A stretch of 64,000 nucleotides of DNA, taken from positions 62,001-126,000 of the forward strand of contig NZ_RXOZ01000032.1 in the NCBI RefSeq assembly GCF_003991205.1. The letters run 5' to 3'. The notes beneath the pieces were generated by a model. The model did no database searches and was not told the origin of the DNA. It saw only the letters and a list, made by a program, of their open reading frames with translations. Position 1 is the first letter of the stretch; every line of letters starts with the position of its first letter. Shown one piece after another: positions 16,637 through 25,407 of this stretch. The position numbers and the translations under genes were made by a program. This stretch comes from Georgenia sp. SYP-B2076 (lineage in GTDB: Bacteria; Actinomycetota; Actinomycetes; Actinomycetales; Actinomycetaceae).

Positions 16637-17620
16637 TCACCAGTTCTGCCCGCCGCCGAAGCCGCCGCCGGACCTCTGCTCCTGCTCCTGCCGGTCACGC
16701 TGCGCCTGCCAGTTGCGCTCCTCGAGCTGCCGCTGCTGCGGATCCTCCGGCGACCCGGAGGGCGGGTCCCCCTGGGGGCCGCCCCGCCCGTCCCGGTTCT
16801 CCTCACCCGGCTGGTCGGGCCGCGCAGGACCCTGCTGCTGACGTTGCTGCTGCTCCAAGGCCTTCTCACGCTGGCGCTGCTCGATCTGGTCCGGGGTCGA
16901 CGGCTGGTCCGACGGCCGGTCGGAGGGCTGCTCACTGGGCTGGTCGGACGGCCGGTCACTCGGCTGGTCACTCGGCTGGTCGGACGGCTGGTCCGAGGGC
17001 TGCTCACTCGGGTTCTCGCTCGGGGTCTCCGGCGGCTTGTCGGCCTCGCCGTCGGAGGTGCAGGGCCCGAGGGTGCTCATCGCCTCGAGGTAGTACGACA
17101 GGGCCATGGCGGGGTCGCCGTCGGCGCGGGACCCGTCCCCCATGGCCTCCAGCGCGAGGGAGAGGTTGGTGCGCACCCGGCACTCGGGGGCGGCGGGATC
17201 GGGTCGGCCGTCGGCGTCCGTGGTGCCCTTCGGCACGAGCCGGCGCGCCTCGCGCAGGTCCTCCACCGCCTCGAACGCCTGCCCGGTGCGCTGCCGGGAG
17301 GTTCCGGCATTGAACCAGGCCTTCCACGGTTCCACCGCCCTGGTGTACGGCTTGTGGTGGTCGTACCGCTCCGCCGCGCTCCCGTAGTCACCCGCGTCGT
17401 ACGCCGAGCGGGCGTAGGTGGCGCCGAGCCCCGCGCCGAGCAGCACGCTGCCGGCGATGAGCGCGAGGAGCACCACCGGCGCCGACCAGGCCAGCATCCG
17501 CCGTCGCGCGCGCAGGTGCGCGGGCAGCGGCGGGCGCTCCTTCCGGCGGTCGGGGTCCAGACCGCCGCCGGGGCCGAGACCGCGGCCCGGGCCGAGCTCG
17601 AGTCCGGCGCCGGCGCTCAT
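16637..17620 (-). CDS. BatC-like membrane-anchored protein with QPSD repeats
   Basis: A 327-residue protein and the last gene of the MoxR/VWA operon. A basic cytosolic N-terminus of about 40 residues precedes one membrane span (SAPVVLLALIAGSVLLG). A helical repeat region follows (about 65-190) with YDAGDYGSAAERYD and WFNAGTSRQRTG, like the TPR segment of BatC. Then comes an extended low-complexity stretch of QPSD/RPSD/EQPS repeats (about 215-250) and a Gln/Arg-rich, Gly-rich tail. The repeat region probably acts outside the membrane as a protein-binding stalk. ATG 17620 overlaps the upstream VWA stop as ATGA. Confidence 0.75.
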   Translation of the reverse strand: MSAGAGLELGPGRGLGPGGGLDPDRRKERPPLPAHLRARRRMLAWSAPVVLLALIAGSVLLGAGLGATYARSAYDAGDYGSAAERYDHHKPYTRAVEPWKAWFNAGTSRQRTGQAFEAVEDLREARRLVPKGTTDADGRPDPAAPECRVRTNLSLALEAMGDGSRADGDPAMALSYYLEAMSTLGPCTSDGEADKPPETPSENPSEQPSDQPSDQPSDQPSDRPSDQPSEQPSDRPSDQPSTPDQIEQRQREKALEQQQRQQQGPARPDQPGEENRDGRGGPQGDPPSGSPEDPQQRQLEERNWQAQRDRQEQEQRSGGGFGGGQNW

Positions 17621-18651
17621 GCCGCCGCCTCGCTCAGCCGCAGGCGCCGCCACCGGGCCGCCTGGGCGAAGGCCTCGCCGGCCACCAGGGCGGCCAGGAC
17701 GACGGCGGCCGGCCAGTACACGTCGCGGTAGGTGCTCACGTCCCGGCGCCCGTCGCTCGCGATCTCCTCGACGTCGATATTCGCGACCAGGGCGTCCACG
17801 GGGGTGGGGGCGATCCGGTGGCTGTACGCCAGCCCGAGCTGAGAGGCGAGGCGGCGCAGGTTCGTCTCGTCGATCCGCGAGACGGCCGGGGGCGAGCCGG
17901 GCTGCGACTCGTCGGTGATGTAGGGGGCGTTCGTGCCCGCACCTGTGTCGTCGGTGCCGTCGTAGGTGCGCATGTGCCCGCCGGCCGTGGTGCCGTACCC
18001 GAGGACCGCGCCGCCGTCGACGAGCGGCACGAGCTGGGCGAGGTCGGCGGCGTCGGGCGTGGACGAGGGGGCGTCGCCCTGGGTGTTCTCGCCGTCGGAG
18101 AGGAAGAACACGAGCCGCACGTCGGCCGGGTTCCGCTGGGCGGCGCCCCTCAGCGCGTCCGTCAGCGCGCCGATCGGGCGGTCGATGCTCGAGCCGGCGG
18201 AGTACCAGGTGATCTCCTGGCGCAGCGTCTCGGCCCAGGTGCGCACCGCGCGCGCGTCGGTCGTCAGCGGGAGCTGCCGGGTGGCCTGCGAGTCGAAGCC
18301 GATCACCGAGTAGCGCGCGCCGGGCAGGGCCTCCATGACCGCGACCAGGTCGTGGCGCACGCCCTCGAGGCGCGGGCGTGCGCCGTCGTAGTCCTCGGCC
18401 GCCATCGACCCCGTGCGGTCCACGACGAAGTAGACCTCCGCGTTGGTCTCGACCCGCCGCGTCTCGGCCGGGACCGCCGGCGCCAGCCCGATCACGAGCG
18501 CGCACGCCACCATCGCGCCCCGGCGCAGCCAGCTGCCGGCCGTGCCGTCCCCGGTGCGCCGGGCCCGCCACCAGCCCAGGCCGCACAGCACCACCAGGGG
18601 CACGAAGACGAGCAGGAGCACCCACGCGGGCCACACGAGCCGGAGGATCAT
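17617..18651 (-). CDS. VWA-domain membrane protein (BatB-like), second of two
   Basis: A 344-residue protein with an N-terminal span pair (about 5-60), a von Willebrand A domain (about 65-290) and a C-terminal span (VYWPAAVVLAALVAGEAF). The metal-adhesion site reads VVDRTGSM where the usual motif is DxSxS, so Thr replaces the first Ser; the later FFLSDGENT fits the third MIDAS loop. Such proteins expose the VWA domain outside the membrane and work with MoxR ATPases. ATGA overlaps join it to both neighbours. Confidence 0.82.
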   Translation of the reverse strand: MILRLVWPAWVLLLVFVPLVVLCGLGWWRARRTGDGTAGSWLRRGAMVACALVIGLAPAVPAETRRVETNAEVYFVVDRTGSMAAEDYDGARPRLEGVRHDLVAVMEALPGARYSVIGFDSQATRQLPLTTDARAVRTWAETLRQEITWYSAGSSIDRPIGALTDALRGAAQRNPADVRLVFFLSDGENTQGDAPSSTPDAADLAQLVPLVDGGAVLGYGTTAGGHMRTYDGTDDTGAGTNAPYITDESQPGSPPAVSRIDETNLRRLASQLGLAYSHRIAPTPVDALVANIDVEEIASDGRRDVSTYRDVYWPAAVVLAALVAGEAFAQAARWRRLRLSEAAA

Positions 18652-19661
18652 GCCCGCACCTTCCAGGCGACCAGGAGGAGCACGGCGAGGCCGGCCACGA
18701 GCCACCCCAGCCAGCGGTCCGGCCGGTCGGTGACGACCATCTCCGGGTTCGCGTCCAGGTCCACCGCCTGGTGCGCGGCGATGTCCTCGATGATCCCGTC
18801 CACGGCGGCCGGGTCGTCGGCCTCGAAGAACAGCCCGCCGCCGGCCTGGATGACCTGGGCCATCTCGGCCTTGGCGTCCGCCGCCCCGGCACCCCCGAGC
18901 GAGGCGTACATCCCGTGCACCGTGATGCCCTTCTCGGCGGCCAGGGCGCCGGCCTCGGGCAGGGTGTAGATCGGGGTGCCGAGCACGAGGTTGTCGGTCG
19001 CCAGGATGATCGAGCGGGAGCGGGCGGTGTCCTGCTCGTCGAAGCCCAGCGCGCAGCTGGCGAGCCCGTCGCCGACGAGCGAGGACGAGTCGTTGTCCAG
19101 CGAGACGGTGCCCGCGAGGAAGGTCTCGAGCCGGTCGAGGGCCTCCTGGTCGTACACCCAGGCGTCGAGGTCGAAGTTGAGCGCGACGGCGGCGTCGTCC
19201 AGCTCGTTCTTGACCAGCGTGTAGTCGTCCGTGAGCGGGAACACGGTGCGCGTGGTGTTGTTCCAGACGCTCAGCGCGATGCGCTCACCCTGGAAGGAGT
19301 CCACGAGCGCGGAGAACTTCCTGACGATCTCGGTGTCCATCTCGATCATCGAGCCCGAGACGTCCAGGCAGAGCACGATGTCGCGGGTGGCGAGGACCTC
19401 GGAGCGCACGTCCCTGTCCACCGGCCGGGCGGCGAGCGACGCCGTCGCCAGGGTCGTGACGGCGGTCGCCACGGCCGCGAGCGCCAGGCCCCCGCGCAGC
19501 ACGCGCAGGCGGCGGCGGTAGCTGACGAGGCCGCGCAGGTACTCGGAGTTCGCGACCCACGTCACCGCCTGCCTGGCCGGGGGGCGCCGCAGGAACCAGC
19601 CGGCGAGCGCCGCGAGCGCGACGCCGGCGAGGACGAGCGGCACGAGCCAGGGGGTCACCAC
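18648..19661 (-). CDS. VWA-domain membrane protein (BatA-like), first of two
   Basis: A 337-residue protein: N-terminal span (PWLVPLVLAGVALAALAG), a second span near 60-80, a VWA domain (about 85-300) with a canonical MIDAS start LCLDVSGSM, and a C-terminal span (LGWLVAGLAVLLLVAW). It is the BatA-type partner of the MoxR/DUF58 pair. Two adjacent GTG codons are possible starts. GTG 19661 has AGGAGG 10 nt upstream; GTG 19658 would overlap the preceding stop as GTGA. Both begin inside the end of the upstream gene, so translation is coupled. Confidence 0.84.
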   Translation of the reverse strand: MVTPWLVPLVLAGVALAALAGWFLRRPPARQAVTWVANSEYLRGLVSYRRRLRVLRGGLALAAVATAVTTLATASLAARPVDRDVRSEVLATRDIVLCLDVSGSMIEMDTEIVRKFSALVDSFQGERIALSVWNNTTRTVFPLTDDYTLVKNELDDAAVALNFDLDAWVYDQEALDRLETFLAGTVSLDNDSSSLVGDGLASCALGFDEQDTARSRSIILATDNLVLGTPIYTLPEAGALAAEKGITVHGMYASLGGAGAADAKAEMAQVIQAGGGLFFEADDPAAVDGIIEDIAAHQAVDLDANPEMVVTDRPDRWLGWLVAGLAVLLLVAWKVRA

Positions 19662-20116
19662 GTCGCGATCACCTCCTTGGCCCGCTCGGTGGAGGCGGCC
19701 GCCTCGGCGTCGGAGTCGGGGGCGAAGCTCGGCTCCTCCCACCGGGCGAGGAGGTGGCCCACCCGCCTGGTGGGGTCGAACCCGGCCACGTCGCCGCGGG
19801 TCCAGGCCCGCACGTCCGTGCCGACGCGCTCCGAGGCGAACTCGCGCATGGTCCGGGCGAGCTCGAGGTGGAGGGCGCGCAGGTCGTACACGCCGGCGCG
19901 GAAGCGCGCGTGGTGCTCCTCCACCTCGGCGGTGTAGCGCTGGCGCAGCCCGGGCGTCATCCGCGCGGGCGCCCGGCCCGGCCGCGCCATGCGCCCCGGG
20001 TCGGTGCGGCGGTGGACGAGGACGAACCACGCGGCCACGGCGACGAGCAGCAGGGCCCCGAGCGCGGGGACCCACCAGCTGTACGCCTCGGGCGGGAAGA
20101 GGTCAGCGTCGGGCAC
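19655..20116 (-). CDS. Small membrane protein of the MoxR/VWA operon
   Basis: A 153-residue protein with one N-terminal span (WWVPALGALLLVAVAAWFVL) and a cytosolic helical region rich in Arg and Glu. It occupies the operon slot where other bacteria carry a DUF4381-type protein, and its topology agrees, but I cannot confirm the family by motif. GTG 20116 lies 14 nt inside the end of the DUF58 gene; its own end overlaps the BatA-like gene. Its role is presumably as a structural partner in the VWA membrane complex. Confidence 0.72.
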   Translation of the reverse strand: MPDADLFPPEAYSWWVPALGALLLVAVAAWFVLVHRRTDPGRMARPGRAPARMTPGLRQRYTAEVEEHHARFRAGVYDLRALHLELARTMREFASERVGTDVRAWTRGDVAGFDPTRRVGHLLARWEEPSFAPDSDAEAAASTERAKEVIATW

Positions 20117-20990
20117 GGCGCTGCCTCCCGAGCATGTCGACGAGCGAGTCGACGACGTCGTCCTCGCTGCCGACCCGGATGTGCTCGATGCCCCGGCGGC
20201 GCAGCATGGCGTCCGCCTGCGCCCGGCGCGCCTCGACCGCGGCCAGCGCCTCGGCGTGCAGCGCGGCGTCGTCGCGGAGGAACGCGGGGAGGGGTGCCGC
20301 GCCGTCGACGTCCGCCGTCGGGCCGATGCCCCGCAGCGTCGGCAGGGCGTCGGCGACGGCGACGACCATGACCTCGTGGCGGATCCGCAGGCGCCGCAGG
20401 GCGTCCTCGTCAGCGGGGGCGGGCCGCGCCTCGTCCGTGAGGACCACCACGAGGGAGCGGCGCGTGAACCAGGTCGTCACCCGGTCGAGGACCCGGCCGA
20501 GGTCGGACGGCGGGGCGTCCAGGGTCAGGCTCCGCTCCACGGTGCGCAGCAGCATCTCGAGGTGGGCGGTGCCGCCCCGGCCAGGGACCTGCACCATCCG
20601 CTCGGCGTCGCCCGCGACGAGCGCGACGAGGTCGCCGCGGGCGCGGGCCAGGTACGCCACGACGTCCGCGGCGAACAGCGCGACCTGCGACTTCGGCTCC
20701 CCCGACAGGGACGTGGCGGCCATGTTCCGGCCGGTGTCGACCGCCAGGACCATCGACAGGTTCGACTCGCGCACGAAGCGCCGGATGATCGGGTGCCCGG
20801 CCCGGGCGGAGGACTTCCAGTCGATGTCGCCGATGTCGTCGCCGGGGCGGTACTCGACCTGGTCGTCGAAGTCCTGGCCGTGGCCGGAGAAGATCGAGCG
20901 GTGCCGCCCGTCCAGCAGGCCCGACGCGCGGCGCACGGTCGGCAGGTCCAGGCGGGCCCGGACCTTCGCGAGGCGGGAGGAGGCGTCCAT
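20103..20990 (-). CDS. DUF58 domain protein
   Basis: A 295-residue cytosolic protein with the DUF58 hallmark VEYRPGDDIGDIDWKSSARA followed by HPIIRRFVRESN. The second half has a degenerate VWA-like fold (VLAVDTGRNM; VVVLTDEARPAP). DUF58 proteins accompany MoxR ATPases and VWA proteins and are thought to connect the ATPase to its membrane targets. It lies 12 nt downstream of moxR. No membrane span is present, unlike many longer DUF58 proteins. Confidence 0.9.
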   Translation of the reverse strand: MDASSRLAKVRARLDLPTVRRASGLLDGRHRSIFSGHGQDFDDQVEYRPGDDIGDIDWKSSARAGHPIIRRFVRESNLSMVLAVDTGRNMAATSLSGEPKSQVALFAADVVAYLARARGDLVALVAGDAERMVQVPGRGGTAHLEMLLRTVERSLTLDAPPSDLGRVLDRVTTWFTRRSLVVVLTDEARPAPADEDALRRLRIRHEVMVVAVADALPTLRGIGPTADVDGAAPLPAFLRDDAALHAEALAAVEARRAQADAMLRRRGIEHIRVGSEDDVVDSLVDMLGRQRRARR

Positions 20991-21002
20991 GCGTCCCGCC
21001 GC

Positions 21003-22004
21003 TCAGGGCGCGGGGACGGCCGCGAACACGGCGTCCACCAGGGCCTCCGGCGCGACGTTGTTGGCCAGGGCGTCATAGGTGCGCACCAGCCGGTGCCGCA
21101 GGACGGGATGGCGCAGCCGCTTGACGTCGTCGGGCACGACGTAGGTGCGCCCCTCCTGCAGCGCCACCGCCTGCGCCACCCGCATCAGGGCGATGGCGCC
21201 GCGGGGCGAGGCGCCCACGCGCACGTGGTGGTGGAGGTCCGGCAGGGGCCGCGGGCCGCCGCCGCGGGTGGTGTTGACGAGGGCGACGATGTACTGCTTG
21301 ATCGAGAGGTCGACGTAGACCTTGTTGACGAGCCCCTGGAGGAACAGCACGTCCGCCAGCGTGACCGGCTCGTCGGTGATCGGGGCGGTGAGGGCTCCCG
21401 TGGAGGCGAGCTGGAGGATGTCCACCTCCTCGGCCGGGGTGGGGTAGGTGAGCACCTCCTTCATGAGGAACCGGTCCATCTGGGCCTCGGGCAGCACGTA
21501 GGTGCCCTCCTCCTCGATGGGGTTCTGCGTGGCCAGCACCATGAACGGACTCGGGAGGGGGTAGACCTCCCCGCCGATGGAGGTCTGCTTCTCCTGCATC
21601 GCCTCGAGCATGGCGGACTGGGTCTTGGCGGAGGAGCGGTTGATCTCGTCGAGGAGGACGAGGTTGGCGTGCACCGGCCCGAGCTGGGTGGTGAACTCGC
21701 CGGTGGCGTAATTGAAGATCTGGGTGCCCACGATGTCGTTGGGCATGAGGTCCGGCGTGCACTGGATGCGGTGGAACGTGCCGGAGACCGCCTCGGCCAG
21801 GGTCTGCGCCGCCGTCGTCTTGGCCAGGCCCGGCACGGACTCGAGCAGCACGTGCCCGCCGGCGATGAGCGTGGAGACCAGCGCCGTGCGCAGGCCCTCC
21901 TGGCCGACGACGCGCCGCCCGAAGATGGTCGTGGTCCGCGCGATCAGCCGCGAGGCCAGCTCGGTGTCCGTCTCGGTGATCGTCTGGAGCTGCTGCGGGC
22001 TCAT
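21003..22004 (-). CDS. MoxR-type AAA+ ATPase
   Basis: A 333-residue AAA+ ATPase with Walker A SVPGLAKTT, Walker B LVLLDEINRSS, sensor VLATQNPIEEEGTY, and arginine-finger region LPEAQMDRFLMK. MoxR ATPases act as chaperones for metal insertion or assembly of protein complexes, together with VWA proteins. It is the first gene of the six-gene minus-strand operon ending at 16637. ATG 22004 has a weak GGGGATGAG upstream; an in-frame upstream ATG would add an atypical tail. Confidence 0.93.
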   Translation of the reverse strand: MSPQQLQTITETDTELASRLIARTTTIFGRRVVGQEGLRTALVSTLIAGGHVLLESVPGLAKTTAAQTLAEAVSGTFHRIQCTPDLMPNDIVGTQIFNYATGEFTTQLGPVHANLVLLDEINRSSAKTQSAMLEAMQEKQTSIGGEVYPLPSPFMVLATQNPIEEEGTYVLPEAQMDRFLMKEVLTYPTPAEEVDILQLASTGALTAPITDEPVTLADVLFLQGLVNKVYVDLSIKQYIVALVNTTRGGGPRPLPDLHHHVRVGASPRGAIALMRVAQAVALQEGRTYVVPDDVKRLRHPVLRHRLVRTYDALANNVAPEALVDAVFAAVPAP

Positions 22005-22237
22005 CTCATCCCCGGTCGGTCGGCAGGTGCTGGTCGAGACTATGTCAGCCGGCACCGACATGCCTGGCCCGGGCACCTGCCATCGGCGTGGCCGGCCCGC
22101 CGGGTGCGGCGACGCCGGAACCTCCATCATGGCATCGCCGGCCCGCCCCGGGGAGGCCGCCCCCGGAACGGCCGTGCGCCGCCCGCCGGGGGCGGCGCCG
22201 GCTCCCCGGCCAGGTAGGGCCGCCCGCACGCGGCGCC

Positions 22238-22243
22238 TACCCT
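22238..22243 (+). promoter_or_regulatory. -10 box of the copD-ctaG gene
   Basis: TACCCT ends 6 nt before the GTG start at 22250. No ribosome-binding site is present, so the message is probably leaderless. No good -35 is seen. Confidence 0.4.
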
Positions 22244-22249
22244 GGGTAC

Positions 22250-24319
22250 GTGGTTGACTCCTCCTCCGTCCGGCGCCAACGACTGTGGTGGTACGCCGCC
22301 GGATCCCTGCCGCTGGCACTGCTCGCGATGATCGCCGGCCTCGCGCTGACCGGCGCCGCCGCGCCCTCCGTGCTCGTCGACCCCGGCGCGCTGGTGCGGT
22401 GGGGGCTCCCCGTGGCCACGCTCCTCACGCACGCCGCCGGGACCCTGACCGTGGGGGCCTTCGCGCTGTGCGCGCTCGTCCTGCCCGCGCCCGCCCGCGC
22501 GTCCCACCGCACGGCGGCGGCCACGGCCCGGGCCGCGCGCGCGACGGCGGTGGACGGCGCCGCCTGGACCCTCGCCGCCCGCGCCGGCGCCGTCGCCGCG
22601 GTCGTGTGGGCCCTCGCGCAGCTCGCCCACGTGGTCCTCACGCACTCCTCCATCGTCGGCACCGGCATCGGCGGTCCCGGCTACGGCAGCCAGCTCGCGC
22701 AGTTCGTCACCGAGATCGAGCTGGGCCGGGACCTGATGTGGGCGACGGTCCTCACGGCGCTGGTCGCCGTCGTCGCGGTCTCCGTCGGGGGCTACGCCTC
22801 CGCCGCGTGGGTGGCCGCGCTCGCGCTGGCCGCGCTCTTCCCCACCGCCCTGACCGGCCACGCGGCCGGCGCCGCCAGCCACGAGCTGGCCGTGTCGTCG
22901 TGGTGGCTGCACGTCGGCGCGGTCACCGTCTGGGTCGGCGGCCTCGCCGTGCTGTGCCTCGTGGCCTCGCGGACGGGCCGTGACCTTCCCGACGCCGTCC
23001 AGCGCTACTCCCACCTGGCCCTGTGGTGCTTCGTCATCGTCGCGCTCTCCGGCTCGGCCAACGCCTGGATCCGCCTGAACTCCCCGGCGGAGCTGGTCAC
23101 CCACCCCTACGGCCAGCTGCTGCTGATCAAGCTCGTGCTCACCGTGGCGCTCGGCCTGGCGGGCTGGGAGCACCGGCGCGCCACCATCCCCGCGATCCGC
23201 GCCCACCCGGGGCCGTCCGCCGGCCGGGCGTTCTGGCGGCTGGCCGGGGTCGAGGTGCTGGTCATGGGCGCGGTGGTCGGCGTCGCCGTCGCCCTGGGCT
23301 CCTCCGCGCCGCCCGTGCCGCAGGCCCCGGTGCCCGACGCCGGGCCGGTCTACCTCCTGACCGGCCACCCCGTCCCGCCGTACCCCACCGCGCTGACCTA
23401 CCTGACGCAGTGGCGCCTCGACCCCCTGTTCGCGCTCGTCGGCGCGGCCGCCCTCGTCGTCTACGTCGGGTGGGCCCTGCGGCTGCGCCGCCGGGGCGAC
23501 GCCTGGTCCCCCGCCCGCACGGCCGCCTGGGTCGCGGGCGTCCTGCTCTTCACGTGGGTGACCAACGGCGGCCCGGCGGTCTACGGCAAGGTCCTCTTCA
23601 GCGCCCACATGATCCAGCACATGCTCCTGGTGATGGTGGTGCCGGTCTTCCTCGTCCTCGGCGCGCCGGTGACCCTCGCCATGCGGGCGCTGCCCCACCG
23701 CCTCGACGGCTCGCGCGGGCCCCGGGAGTGGCTGCTCGTGCTCGTCCACTCCCGCGTGGCGAGCTTCTTCTCGAACCCCATCGTCGCGGCCCTGAACTTC
23801 GCCGGCTCCCTGATCGTGTTCTACTACTCCCCGCTCTTCGAGGGGGCGCTGACCACCCACCTCGGGCACGTGCTGATGGTCGTGCACTTCACGCTGGCCG
23901 GGTACCTCTTCGCCAACGTCATGATCGGCATCGACCCCGGCCCCTCGCGGCCTCCCTACCCGCTCCGGCTGCTCCTGCTGTTCGCCACCATGGCGTTCCA
24001 CGCCTTCTTCGGCATCTCGGTCATCTCGATGACCTCCCTCCTCGCCGCGGACTACTTCGGCCGGCTCGGCCTGCCGTGGTGGGTCGACGCCATGGCCGAC
24101 CAGGAGAAGGGCGGCGCGATCACGTGGGGCATCGGGGAGATCCCCACCCTGGCGCTCGCGATCGGTGTGGCGGTCGCGTGGTCCACGGCGGATGACCGCA
24201 CCGCGCGCCGCTCCGACCGCAAGGCGGACCGCGACGAGGACGCCGAGCTGCGCGCCTACAACGACATGCTCGCCGCACGCGCCCGCCAGAGCGACGAGGA
24301 GCTGAGGCACCAGCGCTGA
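22250..24319 (+). CDS. CopD - CtaG fusion: copper import / cytochrome oxidase assembly protein
   Basis: A 689-residue membrane protein with about 14-16 spans. The first half (about 1-360) is a CopD-type copper domain with SHELAVSSWWLHVGAVTVWV and WIRLNSPAELV. The second half (about 395-660) is a CtaG/caa3-assembly domain with SAHMIQHMLLVMVVPVFLVLG, FNYY-like FYYSPLFEG and HFTLAGYLFANVMIG, whose histidines are likely copper ligands. This fusion is known in actinobacteria and is thought to supply copper to the aa3 oxidase. It ends in a charged tail. The copper-responsive csoR/copZ genes lie at 63.5 kb, not next to it. Confidence 0.88.
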   Translation: MVDSSSVRRQRLWWYAAGSLPLALLAMIAGLALTGAAAPSVLVDPGALVRWGLPVATLLTHAAGTLTVGAFALCALVLPAPARASHRTAAATARAARATAVDGAAWTLAARAGAVAAVVWALAQLAHVVLTHSSIVGTGIGGPGYGSQLAQFVTEIELGRDLMWATVLTALVAVVAVSVGGYASAAWVAALALAALFPTALTGHAAGAASHELAVSSWWLHVGAVTVWVGGLAVLCLVASRTGRDLPDAVQRYSHLALWCFVIVALSGSANAWIRLNSPAELVTHPYGQLLLIKLVLTVALGLAGWEHRRATIPAIRAHPGPSAGRAFWRLAGVEVLVMGAVVGVAVALGSSAPPVPQAPVPDAGPVYLLTGHPVPPYPTALTYLTQWRLDPLFALVGAAALVVYVGWALRLRRRGDAWSPARTAAWVAGVLLFTWVTNGGPAVYGKVLFSAHMIQHMLLVMVVPVFLVLGAPVTLAMRALPHRLDGSRGPREWLLVLVHSRVASFFSNPIVAALNFAGSLIVFYYSPLFEGALTTHLGHVLMVVHFTLAGYLFANVMIGIDPGPSRPPYPLRLLLLFATMAFHAFFGISVISMTSLLAADYFGRLGLPWWVDAMADQEKGGAITWGIGEIPTLALAIGVAVAWSTADDRTARRSDRKADRDEDAELRAYNDMLAARARQSDEELRHQR

Positions 24320-24320
24320 C

Positions 24321-25268
24321 TCACACCTCCGGCCAGTCCCACGTGAAGCCGACGACCTCGCCCTCGAGGGACGGCAGGAACCGGTGGACGTCGAGCTCGC
24401 CGGAGAGCTGGACCTGCTCCGCCTCGAACGGCTCCACCGACCAGGGGTCCCACCGGCCCCACCACACCCGCAGCGGCACGCGGTGCGGATGGAACTGCAG
24501 GTGCATCTCGAGGTTGCCGAGCCGGGGGCGCGCCCCGCGGCGGAACGTGGGGGGCGGCCGCTCGGAGCGGCTGAAGAAGATGCGGTACTCGAGCGAGGCC
24601 GTCTCCCCGGGCGCCAGCGGGCTGGTGAGCGCGACCTCGACGCCGTACATCCCGGGGCCCCTCGACCGGCGCACCGGCCCGGCGCGCCCGCCGCGCACCA
24701 CCTCGACGGCGGCGGCGCGGTTGTCCAGCTCGTAGACGTACCGGTCCATCGGCTCGCGCGCGCGGATGACCTCGAGGGCGTGGTGCTCGGCGGGCAGGCC
24801 GTCGGCCCCGATGCGGTGCGACTCGCGCGCGGCGAGGGTCTCGTAGGCGGGTGACGGCGGCACCGGGCCGTCGCCGGGGCGCGGCGCCGGCGCCGGTGCC
24901 GGGGGGCCCGCCGGGTCCGGGTGCGTGAACAGCGCCCAGAGCGCGTTGGCGTCGCGCGGCTCCATGTCGAAGGCCTCGATGAACATGCGCAGCGTGGCCG
25001 GCGCGATGAAGTGCCCCGCGAGCGCCCGGTTCACCCGGTCCTTGAGCCGCCGGGGCAGGTCCGTCTCCGTCTCGGGCACCTCGCCCGTCTCCCAGAGGTG
25101 GTCCGCGAGCACCTGCGCGATCGCGCCCTGGTGGATGTCCTGGTGGCTGTCGCGGCGCACGTACACCCGCCACCGGGACCGGTAGGAAGGAGTGGTGGAG
25201 AGCAGCAGGCGCAGGTGTCTGCATACCGGGACCGCCGGGTCCGGTTGCCGGCCACCACTGCTCAGCAT
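24321..25268 (-). CDS. Conserved hypothetical protein
   Basis: I do not recognise a named family in this 315-residue soluble protein. Residues about 15-120 look helical and hold segments VYVRRDSHQDIHQGAIAQVL and FIAPATLRMFIEAFDMEPRD. A Pro-rich linker (about 125-150) leads to a beta-rich half with repeated tryptophans (RVWWGRWDPWSVEPF, VVGFTWDWPEV). The end is convergent with copD-ctaG (1-nt gap), and the start is divergent from the response regulator at 25408 across 139 bp, so the two may be co-controlled. That intergenic region contains two direct copies of GCGACACA. Confidence 0.6.
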   Translation of the reverse strand: MLSSGGRQPDPAVPVCRHLRLLLSTTPSYRSRWRVYVRRDSHQDIHQGAIAQVLADHLWETGEVPETETDLPRRLKDRVNRALAGHFIAPATLRMFIEAFDMEPRDANALWALFTHPDPAGPPAPAPAPRPGDGPVPPSPAYETLAARESHRIGADGLPAEHHALEVIRAREPMDRYVYELDNRAAAVEVVRGGRAGPVRRSRGPGMYGVEVALTSPLAPGETASLEYRIFFSRSERPPPTFRRGARPRLGNLEMHLQFHPHRVPLRVWWGRWDPWSVEPFEAEQVQLSGELDVHRFLPSLEGEVVGFTWDWPEV

Positions 25269-25407
25269 CTCCTCATTGTCGCGGCCCCACGCCCTCGCTG
25301 TGCGGCTATCCACCGGGCATTCCCGCCCCGTGCGACACAGGCGCGACACAACACGGGTGTGATGCCCCGACCGGTGTCGTACCCGCCGCTGACCAAGGGA
25401 GGTCTGC

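Noticed and set aside
16880-17030. Tandem DNA repeat as an independent element
   Set aside because: The repeats are simply the codons of QPSD/RPSD units inside the BatC-like gene.
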